A stretch of DNA of 64,000 nucleotides, from positions 1,612,001-1,676,000 of the forward strand of contig NZ_CP044065.1 of NCBI RefSeq assembly GCF_008693385.1. The letters run 5' to 3'. The notes under the pieces are model-generated. The model saw only the letters and a program-made list of their open reading frames with translations. It ran no database searches and had not been told where the DNA came from. The position numbers were made by a program, and so were the translations under genes. This DNA is from Cupriavidus pauculus. GTDB taxonomy: Bacteria; Pseudomonadota; Gammaproteobacteria; Burkholderiales; Burkholderiaceae. This document shows positions 8,915 through 17,515 of this stretch, one piece after another. Positions within the stretch are counted from its first letter, which is position 1; every line of letters begins with the position of its first letter.

Positions 8915-8942
8915 ACGTTCACAGAGAAACTGGAGATCCGCC

Positions 8943-10271
8943 ATGGCACAGCGCATGTCCCGCATGCTTGCCCTGCCCTTAGCCGCCGCCATCGTGGTGC
9001 TCGCCACCGGCTGCGGCGAATCGTCCAAGTTGCCCGAGTCCGCGGGCTTCGGGCCCACGCCGCAGCTTCCCGAGCCGAAGAAGCAGACCATCCCCACCGT
9101 GCACGTCGCCACGGCCAAGGGCTGGGCAGACGGGAAGACCCCGGTGCCGGCCGAGGGCATGAGCGTCACCGCGTTCGCGGGCGGGCTCGACCATCCGCGC
9201 TGGGTCTACGTGCTGCCCAACGGCGACGTGCTCGTGGCCGAATCGAACGCGCCGCCCAAGCCGGACGACGACAAGGGCATCAAGGGGTGGTTCTCCAGGA
9301 TGTTCATGAAGCGCGCGGGCGCGACCGTTCCCAGCGCGAATCGCATCACGCTGCTGCGCGATGCCGATGGCGACGGCGTGGCCGAAGTGAAGACCGTATT
9401 CCTGCAGAACCTCAATTCGCCGTTCGGCATGGCGCTGGTCGGCGCGGACTTCTACGTGGCCAATACCGATGCGGTGGTGCGATTCCCATACACGCCCGGC
9501 CAGACCAGCATCACCGAACCGGGACAGAAGGTCGTCGATCTGCCGGCCGGACCGCTGAACCACCACTGGACCAAGAACATCATTGCCAGCCCGGATGGGA
9601 CGAAGCTGTACGCGACGGTCGGCTCCAACAGCAACGTCGCGGAAAACGGTATCGACAAGGAAGTGGGCCGGGCGGCCATCTGGGAAATCGATCCGCGCAC
9701 GGGCCAGCACCGCGTCTTCGCGAGCGGCCTGCGCAATCCCAACGGCATGGCGTGGGATTCGGCCAGCGGCATGCTATGGACCTCCGTCAACGAACGCGAC
9801 GAGATCGGCAACGACCTCGTACCCGACTACATCACGTCGGTGCGCGATGGCGGATTCTACGGCTGGCCTTACAGCTACTACGGGCAGCACGTCGATGAGC
9901 GCGTGAAGCCGCCCGCGCCGGACATGGTGGCCAAGGCCATCGTGCCCGACTATGCCGTGGGCGCGCATACCGCGTCGCTGGGGCTCACGTCGGCCCAGGG
10001 CAGCAGCCTGCCCGCGCAGTTCCAGCACGGCATGATCGTGAGCCAGCACGGCTCGTGGAACCGCAAGCCGCGCTCGGGCTACAAGGTCATCTTCGTGCCG
10101 TTCGACCAGGGCAAGCCGAGCGGTGCCCCGTTCGACGTGCTGACGGGCTTCCTGAACGAGGATGGCGACGCGCAGGGGCGGCCCGTCGGCGTGGCCATCG
10201 ACAAGCGCGGCGGGCTGCTCGTTGCCGACGACGTCGGCAACATGATCTGGCGCGTATCAGGGGCCAAATAG
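8943..10271 (+). CDS. Lipoprotein PQQ-dependent sugar (sorbosone-type) dehydrogenase-like beta-propeller
   Basis: 442 residues. An export signal with a lipobox LATGC places the mature N-terminus at Cys-23 as a lipidated residue. The rest is a six-bladed beta-propeller of the soluble glucose/L-sorbosone dehydrogenase type: FAGGLDHPRWVYVLPNGDVLV, NLNSPFGMALVG, NHHWTKNIIASPDG, FASGLRNPNGMAWD, GGFYGWPYSYYG, MIVSQHGSWNRKPRSGYK. By family it oxidises aldoses or sorbosone with PQQ and passes electrons to the respiratory chain; actual substrate and PQQ dependence are inferred. ATG at 8943 follows TGGAG. Confidence 0.85.
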   Translation: MAQRMSRMLALPLAAAIVVLATGCGESSKLPESAGFGPTPQLPEPKKQTIPTVHVATAKGWADGKTPVPAEGMSVTAFAGGLDHPRWVYVLPNGDVLVAESNAPPKPDDDKGIKGWFSRMFMKRAGATVPSANRITLLRDADGDGVAEVKTVFLQNLNSPFGMALVGADFYVANTDAVVRFPYTPGQTSITEPGQKVVDLPAGPLNHHWTKNIIASPDGTKLYATVGSNSNVAENGIDKEVGRAAIWEIDPRTGQHRVFASGLRNPNGMAWDSASGMLWTSVNERDEIGNDLVPDYITSVRDGGFYGWPYSYYGQHVDERVKPPAPDMVAKAIVPDYAVGAHTASLGLTSAQGSSLPAQFQHGMIVSQHGSWNRKPRSGYKVIFVPFDQGKPSGAPFDVLTGFLNEDGDAQGRPVGVAIDKRGGLLVADDVGNMIWRVSGAK

Positions 10272-10287
10272 GGGCGCGGCGGAGGGC

Positions 10288-10803
10288 TCAGCGCGGCCCG
10301 AGGTAGTCCAGCTTGCCGATCTGCACGCCCTTGTGGCGCAGCAGGCCATACGCGGTGGTCACGTGGAAGAAGAAATTCGGCAGCGCGAACGACAGCAGGT
10401 ACGTCTTGCCGTCGAACGTCACGGGGCCCGTGCGCATCTTGAGCTCGATCGAGCGCGATTCGCTGCCTTCCATCTGCTCGGCGCGAATGGTCTTCAGGAA
10501 GCCGATCGTCTTCGCGATGCGCTCCTGCAGCTGGGCAAACGTCGTTTCGTCGTCGGCAAACGACGGGACTTCCACGCCCGCCAGACGCGCGGCGGCGCCC
10601 TTGGCGGCATCGCTCGCGCGCTGGATCTGCGCGGGCAGCGCATCCATGTCCGCCACGAGGCGGGTATCGATCAGCGTTTGCGGATCGATTCCCTGCTCCT
10701 TCGCATGCGCCACGCCCTTCTCCAGAATGGCCGAGAGGTTGGTCAGGTAACGAATGAAAACGGGGATCGATGCGTCATACATCGAGAGCGAAGTCTGGCT
10801 CAT
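10288..10803 (-). CDS. DUF1993 family protein
   Basis: 171-residue cytoplasmic protein of the DUF1993 family, recognised from MSQTSLSMYDASIPVFIRYL...LSAILEKGVAHAKEQGID at the start and the C-terminal FALPNFFFHVTTAYGLLRHKG. The fold is a four-helix DinB-like bundle; a histidine in FFHVTTAYGLLRHKG could be part of a metal site, as in DinB-like proteins. Function unknown. A GAGGAG ribosome-binding site precedes the start. It converges with the dehydrogenase gene, 16 bases between stops. Confidence 0.85.
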   Translation of the reverse strand: MSQTSLSMYDASIPVFIRYLTNLSAILEKGVAHAKEQGIDPQTLIDTRLVADMDALPAQIQRASDAAKGAAARLAGVEVPSFADDETTFAQLQERIAKTIGFLKTIRAEQMEGSESRSIELKMRTGPVTFDGKTYLLSFALPNFFFHVTTAYGLLRHKGVQIGKLDYLGPR

Positions 10804-10861
10804 GGACGGGGTCTCCTCGGGGGGGAAGGTGAACGACAGCCGAGAGAATAGTGCAAATTCT

Positions 10862-12142
10862 CTAAACGTGCCGTTGCTTGACCCAGCGGTTCATCGCCGC
10901 GCACAGCAGCAGCAGCGCCGCCGTCGCGACAAACACGTAGCGCAGGCCGACATGCGCCCCCACCTGGCCGCCAAGCAGCGGCCCCACTACCTGTCCCGAG
11001 AACTGCGCCGACTGCAGATACCCGAGCGTCTTGCCCGAGCGGTTCTCGTCGACCGACTGCCGGACGAGCTTGGCGATCGACGGCAACAACCCGGCAATCG
11101 TCATGCCCATCAGGCCACGCAGGATGGCAAGCTGCCACCACGCCGTCACGAACGCCTGCGGCACCATCACCACGGCCGTCGCCACAAGGCACCCGACGAT
11201 CACGTTCCAGCTGCCGATGCGGTCCGCCAATGCACCGAGCCGCGGCGCGGTCAGCATGCTGCCGAAGGCGGAAGCGGCCATCACGATACCCGCCATGCGC
11301 GCCTGATGCGCGGTCGGCACCCCGAGCTCGCCGATATACACGGTGATGATCGGTTCGATCGACATGTTCGCCAGCAGCACCATCATCGCGGTAATCAGCA
11401 ATGCGACGATGACGATCCGCCGTGACGGATCGGCCGCCATGCCATCGACCTGCACGCGCGGCTTCGTATCGGCATGGCGGTCGAAGTCTTCGCGCACCAG
11501 AAAGATCGTGGCGAGCGCCGCCACGGCGATGATGGCGCCGCCGACGAAGAACGTGCCGCGAATGCCGACGAGTCCCGGCAGGAAACCGCCGACGAGCGGC
11601 CCGATCAGGTTGCCGGCCAGCGCCCCGGTGGAGAGCACGCCGAGCGCCCACCCCGCGCGTTCCTTCGGCGCCTGCGTGCCGATCATGACGATCGACGCGG
11701 AGGCATAGCCTCCGATCAGCCCCGCGACGAGCCGCAGCACCACCAGTTCCGTGACCGTATGCGCCACACCGATCAGCGACATCACGATCGCCATGCCGAT
11801 GGCCGCGCGCACGAGCATCGGCTTGCGGCCGAAGCGGTCCGCCAGGCGGCCCCAGAGCGGTGCCGTGATGGCGGTCCCGAAGAACGTGGCGCCGAAGGCC
11901 ACCGCCGACCATTGCACGATGGCCGCCGGCGAGGTCTCGCCAAGCTGCTCGACGTAGAGCGGCAGAAACGGCAGCAGCATGCTGAGGCTGATCAGCGTGG
12001 TGAAGGAGCCGAACACGCAGACGTAAAGGTTGCGCCGCCAGTACGCCTGATTGCGCTCCGCGTATCCGCGCGCCGGCGGCGGCGAGGCGACATCCGCCGG
12101 AGGGGAGTTGCCGGCCACGGCCAGCGCCATGTCGTCCTTCAT
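10862..12142 (-). CDS. MFS multidrug/solute efflux transporter
   Basis: 426-residue inner-membrane transporter with 12 predicted transmembrane helices. The MFS motif A is visible as GRLADRFGRKPML (cytoplasmic loop 2-3) and a related loop APRLGALADRIG in the second half. It looks like MdtG/TetA-type proton antiporters (family DHA1). Two starts compete: ATG 12148 and ATG 12142. AGAGG lies 8 bases before the second but only 2 before the first, so 12142 is preferred. It diverges from a LysR gene whose intergenic region holds LysR-type dyads, so expression is probably controlled by that regulator. Confidence 0.87.
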   Translation of the reverse strand: MKDDMALAVAGNSPPADVASPPPARGYAERNQAYWRRNLYVCVFGSFTTLISLSMLLPFLPLYVEQLGETSPAAIVQWSAVAFGATFFGTAITAPLWGRLADRFGRKPMLVRAAIGMAIVMSLIGVAHTVTELVVLRLVAGLIGGYASASIVMIGTQAPKERAGWALGVLSTGALAGNLIGPLVGGFLPGLVGIRGTFFVGGAIIAVAALATIFLVREDFDRHADTKPRVQVDGMAADPSRRIVIVALLITAMMVLLANMSIEPIITVYIGELGVPTAHQARMAGIVMAASAFGSMLTAPRLGALADRIGSWNVIVGCLVATAVVMVPQAFVTAWWQLAILRGLMGMTIAGLLPSIAKLVRQSVDENRSGKTLGYLQSAQFSGQVVGPLLGGQVGAHVGLRYVFVATAALLLLCAAMNRWVKQRHV

Positions 12143-12216
12143 CGTCATTGCCTCTATCCATCGCTATCGGAGATAGCCAAAGGCTAGGCGTAATCGGCAA
12201 TCATGAGAACTGAAAA

Positions 12217-12246
12217 ATAACGATACCAGTTATCTGAAATACAGAT
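12217..12246. promoter_or_regulatory. LysR-type operator dyads between MFS and LysR genes
   Basis: Two adjacent perfect dyads: ATAAC-N7-GTTAT at 12217-12233 and ATCTG-AAATA-CAGAT at 12232-12246. The second has the T-N11-A form that LysR regulators recognise. They sit 65-95 bp before the LysR start and 75-105 bp before the MFS start, where a LysR activator/autorepressor would bind. Confidence 0.6.
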
Positions 12247-12310
12247 AGCCATGCAACGATCGCGGAAGCGCGCTACAGTCGGGAACGATGACCGCATCCA
12301 GCGAGACCCC

Positions 12311-13243
12311 ATGGACGTCGCCGACCTGAAAACTTTCGAAGCCGTGGCCCGGCATGGCAGCATGAACAAGGCCGCCGCGGAACTGCACACCGTGCAATCC
12401 AATGTGACGGCGCGCATCCGCGCGCTGGAAGACGCGCTGGGCACCCAGCTGTTCGAGCGCCATGCGCGCGGCGTCAGCGTGACGGCGGCCGGGCAACGCA
12501 TCCTGCCGTTCGTGCCACGCATCGCGCGGCTGATTGCGGAGGCGCGGGCCGCCGCGCGCGACGACGGCGTGCCGGGCGGCACGCTCGCGCTGGGCTCGCT
12601 GGAGACGACCACCGCGTGGCGGCTGTCGCCGTTGCTGACCGAGTTCGCGCGCGCCTATCCGGCCGTGCGGCTGACCGTCACGGCGGGCAGCACCGCGAGC
12701 CTCGTGCGCGACGTGGCTGCCTCGCAAATGGATGGCGCGTTCGTCGCGGGGCCGGTCTCGCATCCCGATCTGCATCAGGAGCGCGTATTCACCGAGGAAC
12801 TCGTGCTGGCGACGAGCCTCGCCATCCCCTCGCCCAGGGCGCTCGCGTCCCTGCCCGATCCACGCATCGTGGTGTTCCAGAGCGGTTGTTCGTATCGCCA
12901 GCGGCTCGAATCCTACCTTGCGAGCCTCGGCATCGTCGTGGCAAGGCCGCTCGAATTCGGCTCGCTCGATGCCATCGTCAGTTGCGTCTCCGCGGGGGTG
13001 GGCGTCACGCTGCTGCCGCGCGGCGTGCTCGCCGATGCGGCCGCCGCGGGCCGCATCGCGCTGCACCGCATGCCGCGCGAGCTTGCGCGCGTGGACACCC
13101 TGTTCATCCGCCGCGAAGATGCCTATGTCACGAGCGCCATGCAGGCCTTTCTGGCGATGATCCGCCAGTTCCACGGCAAGCCGGCCGCCCCGGCGAAGCC
13201 TCAGGTGAGCCCACGCAAGGCGGCCGCGTTGCAAGGCGCATAG
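12311..13243 (+). CDS. LysR-family regulator divergent from the MFS pump
   Basis: 310 residues with a typical N-terminal HTH (DLKTFEAVARHGSMNKAAAELHTVQSNVTARIRALE) and a C-terminal effector domain. An upstream ATG at 12251 would add 20 residues unrelated to the family, so 12311 (MDVADLKTF) is chosen. The divergent orientation points to control of the MFS gene. The 3' end overlaps the convergent BKACE gene by 43 bp. Confidence 0.87.
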   Translation: MDVADLKTFEAVARHGSMNKAAAELHTVQSNVTARIRALEDALGTQLFERHARGVSVTAAGQRILPFVPRIARLIAEARAAARDDGVPGGTLALGSLETTTAWRLSPLLTEFARAYPAVRLTVTAGSTASLVRDVAASQMDGAFVAGPVSHPDLHQERVFTEELVLATSLAIPSPRALASLPDPRIVVFQSGCSYRQRLESYLASLGIVVARPLEFGSLDAIVSCVSAGVGVTLLPRGVLADAAAAGRIALHRMPRELARVDTLFIRREDAYVTSAMQAFLAMIRQFHGKPAAPAKPQVSPRKAAALQGA

Positions 13244-14049
13244 CCAAGCGCGTCCACGCTCGTTCGCACCGCGCGCAGCAGCGCCGCATTGTCCGGCGCG
13301 ACGTCGCCGGACGGCAGCAGCATATTGTTCTCGAACCCGATGCGCGCATGCCCGCCGAGCAGGATCGCGGCCGCCGCGCAGTCCGCCTCCTGCCGGCCAA
13401 ACGCGCAGACCGCCCATTCGATGCCGGCGCGATCGAGGCCCAGCTCGCGCCAGGCCTCAAGAAACGGCAGCAGGTCCGCGGGCGACGACGTCTGCCCGAC
13501 CGCGTAGCGCCCCAGCACGAACAGCACCCAGTGCCCGTCCGCCGGGATCACGCCGCTTGCGCGCAGCGCCGCATAGCGGCGCACGTCTTCGGCGTCGTAG
13601 AGGATGTACTGCGCCACCACGCCTGCCTCGCGCATCCAGTGGAAAAATGCCGCGGCATCGTCCTGCGCGGCGTCCTTCGGCACGAGCTCGCGTACCGCCA
13701 CCGATGCGGCTTCGGGCCGCAGCGCGCGAATCGTCGCGATCTGCTGCGCGGGCGCATAGATCCCCACGGCCTCGGTCGTCAGCTGGATGACCAGCTCCTG
13801 CCCCACGGCCTTGCGCACGGCCGCCACGGCGGGTGCATAGTCGCCGACCTCGAGGCTATGCGTATCGTCGGCCTTGCGCACATGCAGATGGATCATCGAC
13901 GCGCCGGCATCGAGGCACTCGCGCGCGCATCGGGCCAGTTCATCGGGGGTGATCGGCAGGCGCGCATGATCGCGATGCGTCTTGCGCGCGCCGTTCGGCG
14001 CCACGGCCAGCGCGTACCCGCGCCGCGTGTTCGTTACGGATGTCGTCAT
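13201..14049 (-). CDS. BKACE (beta-keto acid cleavage enzyme, DUF849)
   Basis: 282-residue enzyme of the 3-keto-5-aminohexanoate cleavage family, which condenses a beta-keto acid with acetyl-CoA to give acetoacetate plus a CoA ester. The zinc-site motif HLHVRKADD (residues 48-56) and a glutamate in RIGFENNMLLP are visible; the N-terminal PNGARKTH matches the family's PNGAR. ATG at 14049 overlaps the aminotransferase stop as ATGA, showing tight translational coupling. The partner aminotransferase would supply the beta-keto acid from a beta-amino acid. Length is close to the 270-310 residues of the family. Confidence 0.88.
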   Translation of the reverse strand: MTTSVTNTRRGYALAVAPNGARKTHRDHARLPITPDELARCARECLDAGASMIHLHVRKADDTHSLEVGDYAPAVAAVRKAVGQELVIQLTTEAVGIYAPAQQIATIRALRPEAASVAVRELVPKDAAQDDAAAFFHWMREAGVVAQYILYDAEDVRRYAALRASGVIPADGHWVLFVLGRYAVGQTSSPADLLPFLEAWRELGLDRAGIEWAVCAFGRQEADCAAAAILLGGHARIGFENNMLLPSGDVAPDNAALLRAVRTSVDALGYAPCNAAALRGLT

Positions 14050-15386
14050 CGGACGCTCCCCGATGCGGGCAACACGGCATCGACCGTCGTCGCAAACCGC
14101 TCGACGATGCGATCGATATCGTTCGCGGTGCTGATAAACGGCGGGGCGAACAGCACATGGTCGCCATGCACGCCGTCCACGGTGCCGCCCATCGGATAGA
14201 TCAGCAGCCCGTTCTGCATGGCCGTCGACTTGATCTTCGCGTGCACCTTGCGCGCGGGATCCAGCGTGGCCCTGGTCTCGCGGTCCGCCACGAACTCCAC
14301 GCCGACGAACAGCCCGCGGCCCCGCACATCGCCGACGTTCGGATGCGCGCCCAGTACCTCGCGCAGCCGCGCGCGCAGCTGCTCGCCGCGCGCCCGCACA
14401 TTGTCGAGCAGACGCTCCTCGGCAATCGTGCGCTGCACGGCCAGTGCCGCCGCGCAGGCGGTCGCATGGCCGATATAGGTATGCCCATGCTGGAAGAAGC
14501 CGCTGCCGCCCACGATCGCATCGTAGATCCGGTCCGTGGACAGCATCGCGCCGATGGGCTGGTACCCCGCGCCGAGCCCCTTGGCAATCGTCACGATATC
14601 GGGCACCACGCCGTCTTCCTCGCAGGCGAACGTATAGCCGGTGCGGCCCATGCCGGCCATGACTTCGTCGAGGATCAGCAGCACGCCGTACTTGTCGCAG
14701 ACCGCGCGGATGCGGCGCAGGTAGTCGCCAACGGGGGGCACGGCGCCCGCGGTGGCGCCCACGACTGTCTCCGCGACGAACGCCGCCACCGTCTCCGGCC
14801 CGAGTTCGAGGATCTTCGCCTCGAGTTCGTCGGCCAGCCGCTGTGCGTACGCGTCCTCGGTCTCGTCCTCGCGCTGGTCGCGATAGGCGTAGCACGGCGA
14901 CACATGATGGGCGGGCACCAGCAACGGCAGGAACGGTTCGCGGCGCCACGCGTTGCCGCCGATCGCCAGCGCACCGAGCGTGTTGCCGTGATAGCTCTGG
15001 CGGCGCGCGACGAAGTGGCGCCGCGCGGGCTGTCCAGTCTCCACGAAATACTGCCGCGCGAGCTTCAGCGCGGCCTCCACGGCCTCCGATCCGCCCGAGA
15101 CGAAGTACACATGATCAAGATCGCCGGGCGCCGCCGCGACGAGGGTATCCGCGAGCGTCTCCGATACCTCGGTCGTGAAGAACGACGTATGCGCATAAGC
15201 CAGCGTCTCCACCTGCTCGCGAATGGCCGCGATCACGCGCGGATGCCCGTGCCCGAGGCACGATACGGCCGCACCGCCCGATGCGTCGATATAACGCTTG
15301 CCCTGATTGTCGAACAGCTCGACGCCCTGCCCGCCGACGGCAATGGGCATGGCCTGACGCGGATTGCGATGGAAGACCTTGGTCAT
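14046..15386 (-). CDS. Class III (omega/beta-amino acid) PLP-dependent aminotransferase
   Basis: 446-residue fold-type I aminotransferase. Signatures: ASGGAAVSCLGHGHPRV near residue 35, the PLP aspartate in LLILDEVMAGMGRTG, and the Schiff-base lysine in TIAKGLGAGYQP near residue 269. Class III members act on omega- or beta-amino acids or 4-aminobutyrate; the coupling to a BKACE gene favours a beta-amino acid substrate. Its stop overlaps the BKACE start by 4 bases. It is divergent from an RpiR regulator gene with repeated GCAACA..GTT sites in between. Confidence 0.9.
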   Translation of the reverse strand: MTKVFHRNPRQAMPIAVGGQGVELFDNQGKRYIDASGGAAVSCLGHGHPRVIAAIREQVETLAYAHTSFFTTEVSETLADTLVAAAPGDLDHVYFVSGGSEAVEAALKLARQYFVETGQPARRHFVARRQSYHGNTLGALAIGGNAWRREPFLPLLVPAHHVSPCYAYRDQREDETEDAYAQRLADELEAKILELGPETVAAFVAETVVGATAGAVPPVGDYLRRIRAVCDKYGVLLILDEVMAGMGRTGYTFACEEDGVVPDIVTIAKGLGAGYQPIGAMLSTDRIYDAIVGGSGFFQHGHTYIGHATACAAALAVQRTIAEERLLDNVRARGEQLRARLREVLGAHPNVGDVRGRGLFVGVEFVADRETRATLDPARKVHAKIKSTAMQNGLLIYPMGGTVDGVHGDHVLFAPPFISTANDIDRIVERFATTVDAVLPASGSVR

Positions 15387-15441
15387 GGTGGTGTGAAGGT
15401 GAAAACCGATGGAGAAAGTATATGAGCGCTCCGCGCGTTAC

Positions 15442-15512
15442 GCAACATTTGTTTCATACGTAGCGCGATAAGATTCGAATGATTCAACCCTGACTTGTGC
15501 AACAATCGTTAC
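15442..15512. promoter_or_regulatory. Candidate operator pair for the RpiR regulator
   Basis: GCAACATTTGTTTC (15442-15455) and GCAACAATCGTTAC (15499-15512) share 11 of 14 bases and both contain an AAC-N4-GTT dyad. They flank the centre of the 151-bp gap between the divergent aminotransferase and RpiR genes. The assignment to RpiR is inference from position. Confidence 0.4.
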
Positions 15513-15537
15513 ATCCCGAGTCCCACGCACCCCGACG

Positions 15538-16437
15538 ATGACTTCCCCCCTCGTGCCGCCGCAACACCTCGACGATCTGCTGACGTATCTGCGCGAGCAT
15601 TTCGCCGAGCTCAGCACCCAGTTCCAGGGCGGCGCGCGCTATCTGCTCGACCATCCCCAGGAAGTCCCGCTGCTGTCGATGCGCAAGGTGGCGACCGAAG
15701 CCGGCGTCCAGCCCGCCACGCTCGTGCGGCTCGCGCAGTTCCTGGGCTTCGAGGGCTGGCAGGGATTGCGCGAGCTGTTCGTCGAGTCGATGCGCGGCGG
15801 CCCGCAACCGTATGCCAAACGCGCGCGCAAGGTCGTGCAGGCCGGCGGCTCCAACCGCCTGCTCAAGGACATGTTCGACGCGCAGCATCGCAACCTCGAC
15901 GTGACCGGCGAGCAGAACGCGGCAGCCATGACCAAGGCCGTCGATCTGCTGAGCGCGGCCGGCAACGTCTATGTGGCCGGCTTCCGCTCGTGCGCGCCCA
16001 TCGCGGCGACCCTGCATTACGTCTACCGGCTGTTCCGCCCGACGGTCCAGCTCATTCGCGGCGATGCCGGCGCGCTGGAAATGGAACTCCGCGCCCTTAC
16101 CGCGCGCGATGCGGTCGTCGTCGTCAGCTTCGCCCCCTATTCCGCCGAGATCATCCGCGTCACCGACGCCGCGCGCGAAGCGGGCTGCCGCGTGGTCGCG
16201 ATGACCGACAGCACGGTGGCGCCCATCGCGCTGCATGCCGATTGCACGCTGCTGTTTTCGGTGGATAGCCCGTCGTTCTTCCCGTCGATCACCGCCGGTA
16301 TCGCGCTGGCCGAAGGCCTCGTCGAGCAGTTGCTGGCGCGCAAGGGCAAGGGCGCGATCAAGGCGCTCGAGCATACCGAGGGGCAACTGCATCAGGCCGG
16401 CGCCTACGTGCAGGGCAAGGGTGCGAAGCGCAACTGA
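15538..16437 (+). CDS. MurR/RpiR-family transcriptional regulator
   Basis: 299 residues. The N-terminal HTH_6 domain (SMRKVATEAGVQPATLVRLAQFLGFEGWQGLRELF, residues 40-83) is followed by a SIS sugar-phosphate isomerase-like domain (NVYVAGFRSCAPIAATLHYV, VVVSFAPYSAEIIRVTDAAREAG) that binds the effector. Although SIS domains usually bind phosphosugars, RpiR members next to amino acid catabolic genes exist. It is divergent from the aminotransferase/BKACE pair and 21 bases upstream of a LysR gene. Confidence 0.88.
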   Translation: MTSPLVPPQHLDDLLTYLREHFAELSTQFQGGARYLLDHPQEVPLLSMRKVATEAGVQPATLVRLAQFLGFEGWQGLRELFVESMRGGPQPYAKRARKVVQAGGSNRLLKDMFDAQHRNLDVTGEQNAAAMTKAVDLLSAAGNVYVAGFRSCAPIAATLHYVYRLFRPTVQLIRGDAGALEMELRALTARDAVVVVSFAPYSAEIIRVTDAAREAGCRVVAMTDSTVAPIALHADCTLLFSVDSPSFFPSITAGIALAEGLVEQLLARKGKGAIKALEHTEGQLHQAGAYVQGKGAKRN

Positions 16438-16458
16438 GCGCGCTGAGGGGAGCGAATC

Positions 16459-17358
16459 ATGAACCTGCGGCAGATCGAAGTCTTTCGGGCGGTCATGAGC
16501 ACGGGCTCCGTGAGCGATGCCTCGCGGCTGCTGCACGTCTCCGTGCCCGCGGTCAGCCGCATGCTGTCGTACACCGAGAGCCGGCTCGGGTTTCCGCTGT
16601 TCGAGCGCATCAAGGGCCGTCTCCACCCCACCGAGGAAGCGCGCCGCCTCTATCACGAGGTGCAGCTCGTCTATCGCGGCGTCGAGCGCATCGAGGACCT
16701 GATCCACGAGCTCGCCGATCGCCGCCACGGCCTGATCAGCGTCGGCGCGAGCCCCAGCATCGGCCAGATGCTCGTGCCGCAGGCCATCGCGCAATTCCAT
16801 ATCGGCAACCCCGACGTGCGCATCCATTTCCAGTGCATGACGCACGCGCAGCTCAAGGAGCAGTTGCTGAACCGTCAGATCGAGGTCGGTGTCTCCACGC
16901 TGCCGATGGATCATCCCACGCTAACCACCACGCCGCTGGCATCGAGCCGCGTGGTCTGCATCTGCCCGCCGTCGCACCCGGTGGCGTCGCGGACATCGGT
17001 CACCGTGGCGGACCTGCTGCCGTATCCCCTTATCGCCTATCCGCCCGATACGCCGTTCGGCCAGCGCATCGACAAGCTCTACCGCGAAGCCGGCGAAACC
17101 CCGCGCGTGGCGATCGAGGCCGGACTGCCCCACACGGCCTGTGCGCTCGTGCATGCGGGCGCGGGCATTGCACTCGTCGATGAGTTCCTGCTGCGCGGCT
17201 GGCCCGGCGCGCGTTTCCGCGTACTGCCCCTGGAGCATGCCGCGCCGATCGTCGCGGACCTCGTGCACCTGCGCACGGAGTCCGTCTCGCCGGTGGCGGA
17301 GGCATTTATCCGCGTGCTGCGCAATGTGCTGGCGCAGCACGACGTGGCGGCACCGTAG
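16459..17358 (+). CDS. LysR-family transcriptional regulator
   Basis: 299 residues. HTH at the N-terminus (QIEVFRAVMSTGSVSDASRLLHVSVPAVSRMLSYTE) and a substrate-binding domain resembling those of NocR/LysR-type amino acid catabolism regulators. It follows the RpiR gene by 21 bases with a GGGGAG ribosome-binding site, and precedes the carbamoylase gene. It probably controls the carbamoylase-Bug-aminoacylase genes. Two different regulators (RpiR and LysR) in one locus suggest separate effectors. Confidence 0.88.
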   Translation: MNLRQIEVFRAVMSTGSVSDASRLLHVSVPAVSRMLSYTESRLGFPLFERIKGRLHPTEEARRLYHEVQLVYRGVERIEDLIHELADRRHGLISVGASPSIGQMLVPQAIAQFHIGNPDVRIHFQCMTHAQLKEQLLNRQIEVGVSTLPMDHPTLTTTPLASSRVVCICPPSHPVASRTSVTVADLLPYPLIAYPPDTPFGQRIDKLYREAGETPRVAIEAGLPHTACALVHAGAGIALVDEFLLRGWPGARFRVLPLEHAAPIVADLVHLRTESVSPVAEAFIRVLRNVLAQHDVAAP

Positions 17359-17515
17359 CGACCTTTGTGCACGCCGCACTGTCCGTGTGCACCGCACCAC
17401 GCCGGGGCAACGTCTTAAACCGCGATTAAGACCGACGCACAAACCGTCATTCGACGCGCCCGCACCCGGTTCCGATAATGGCTCGCATCCCGCTCCCGAC
17501 CATTACGGAACCCGC

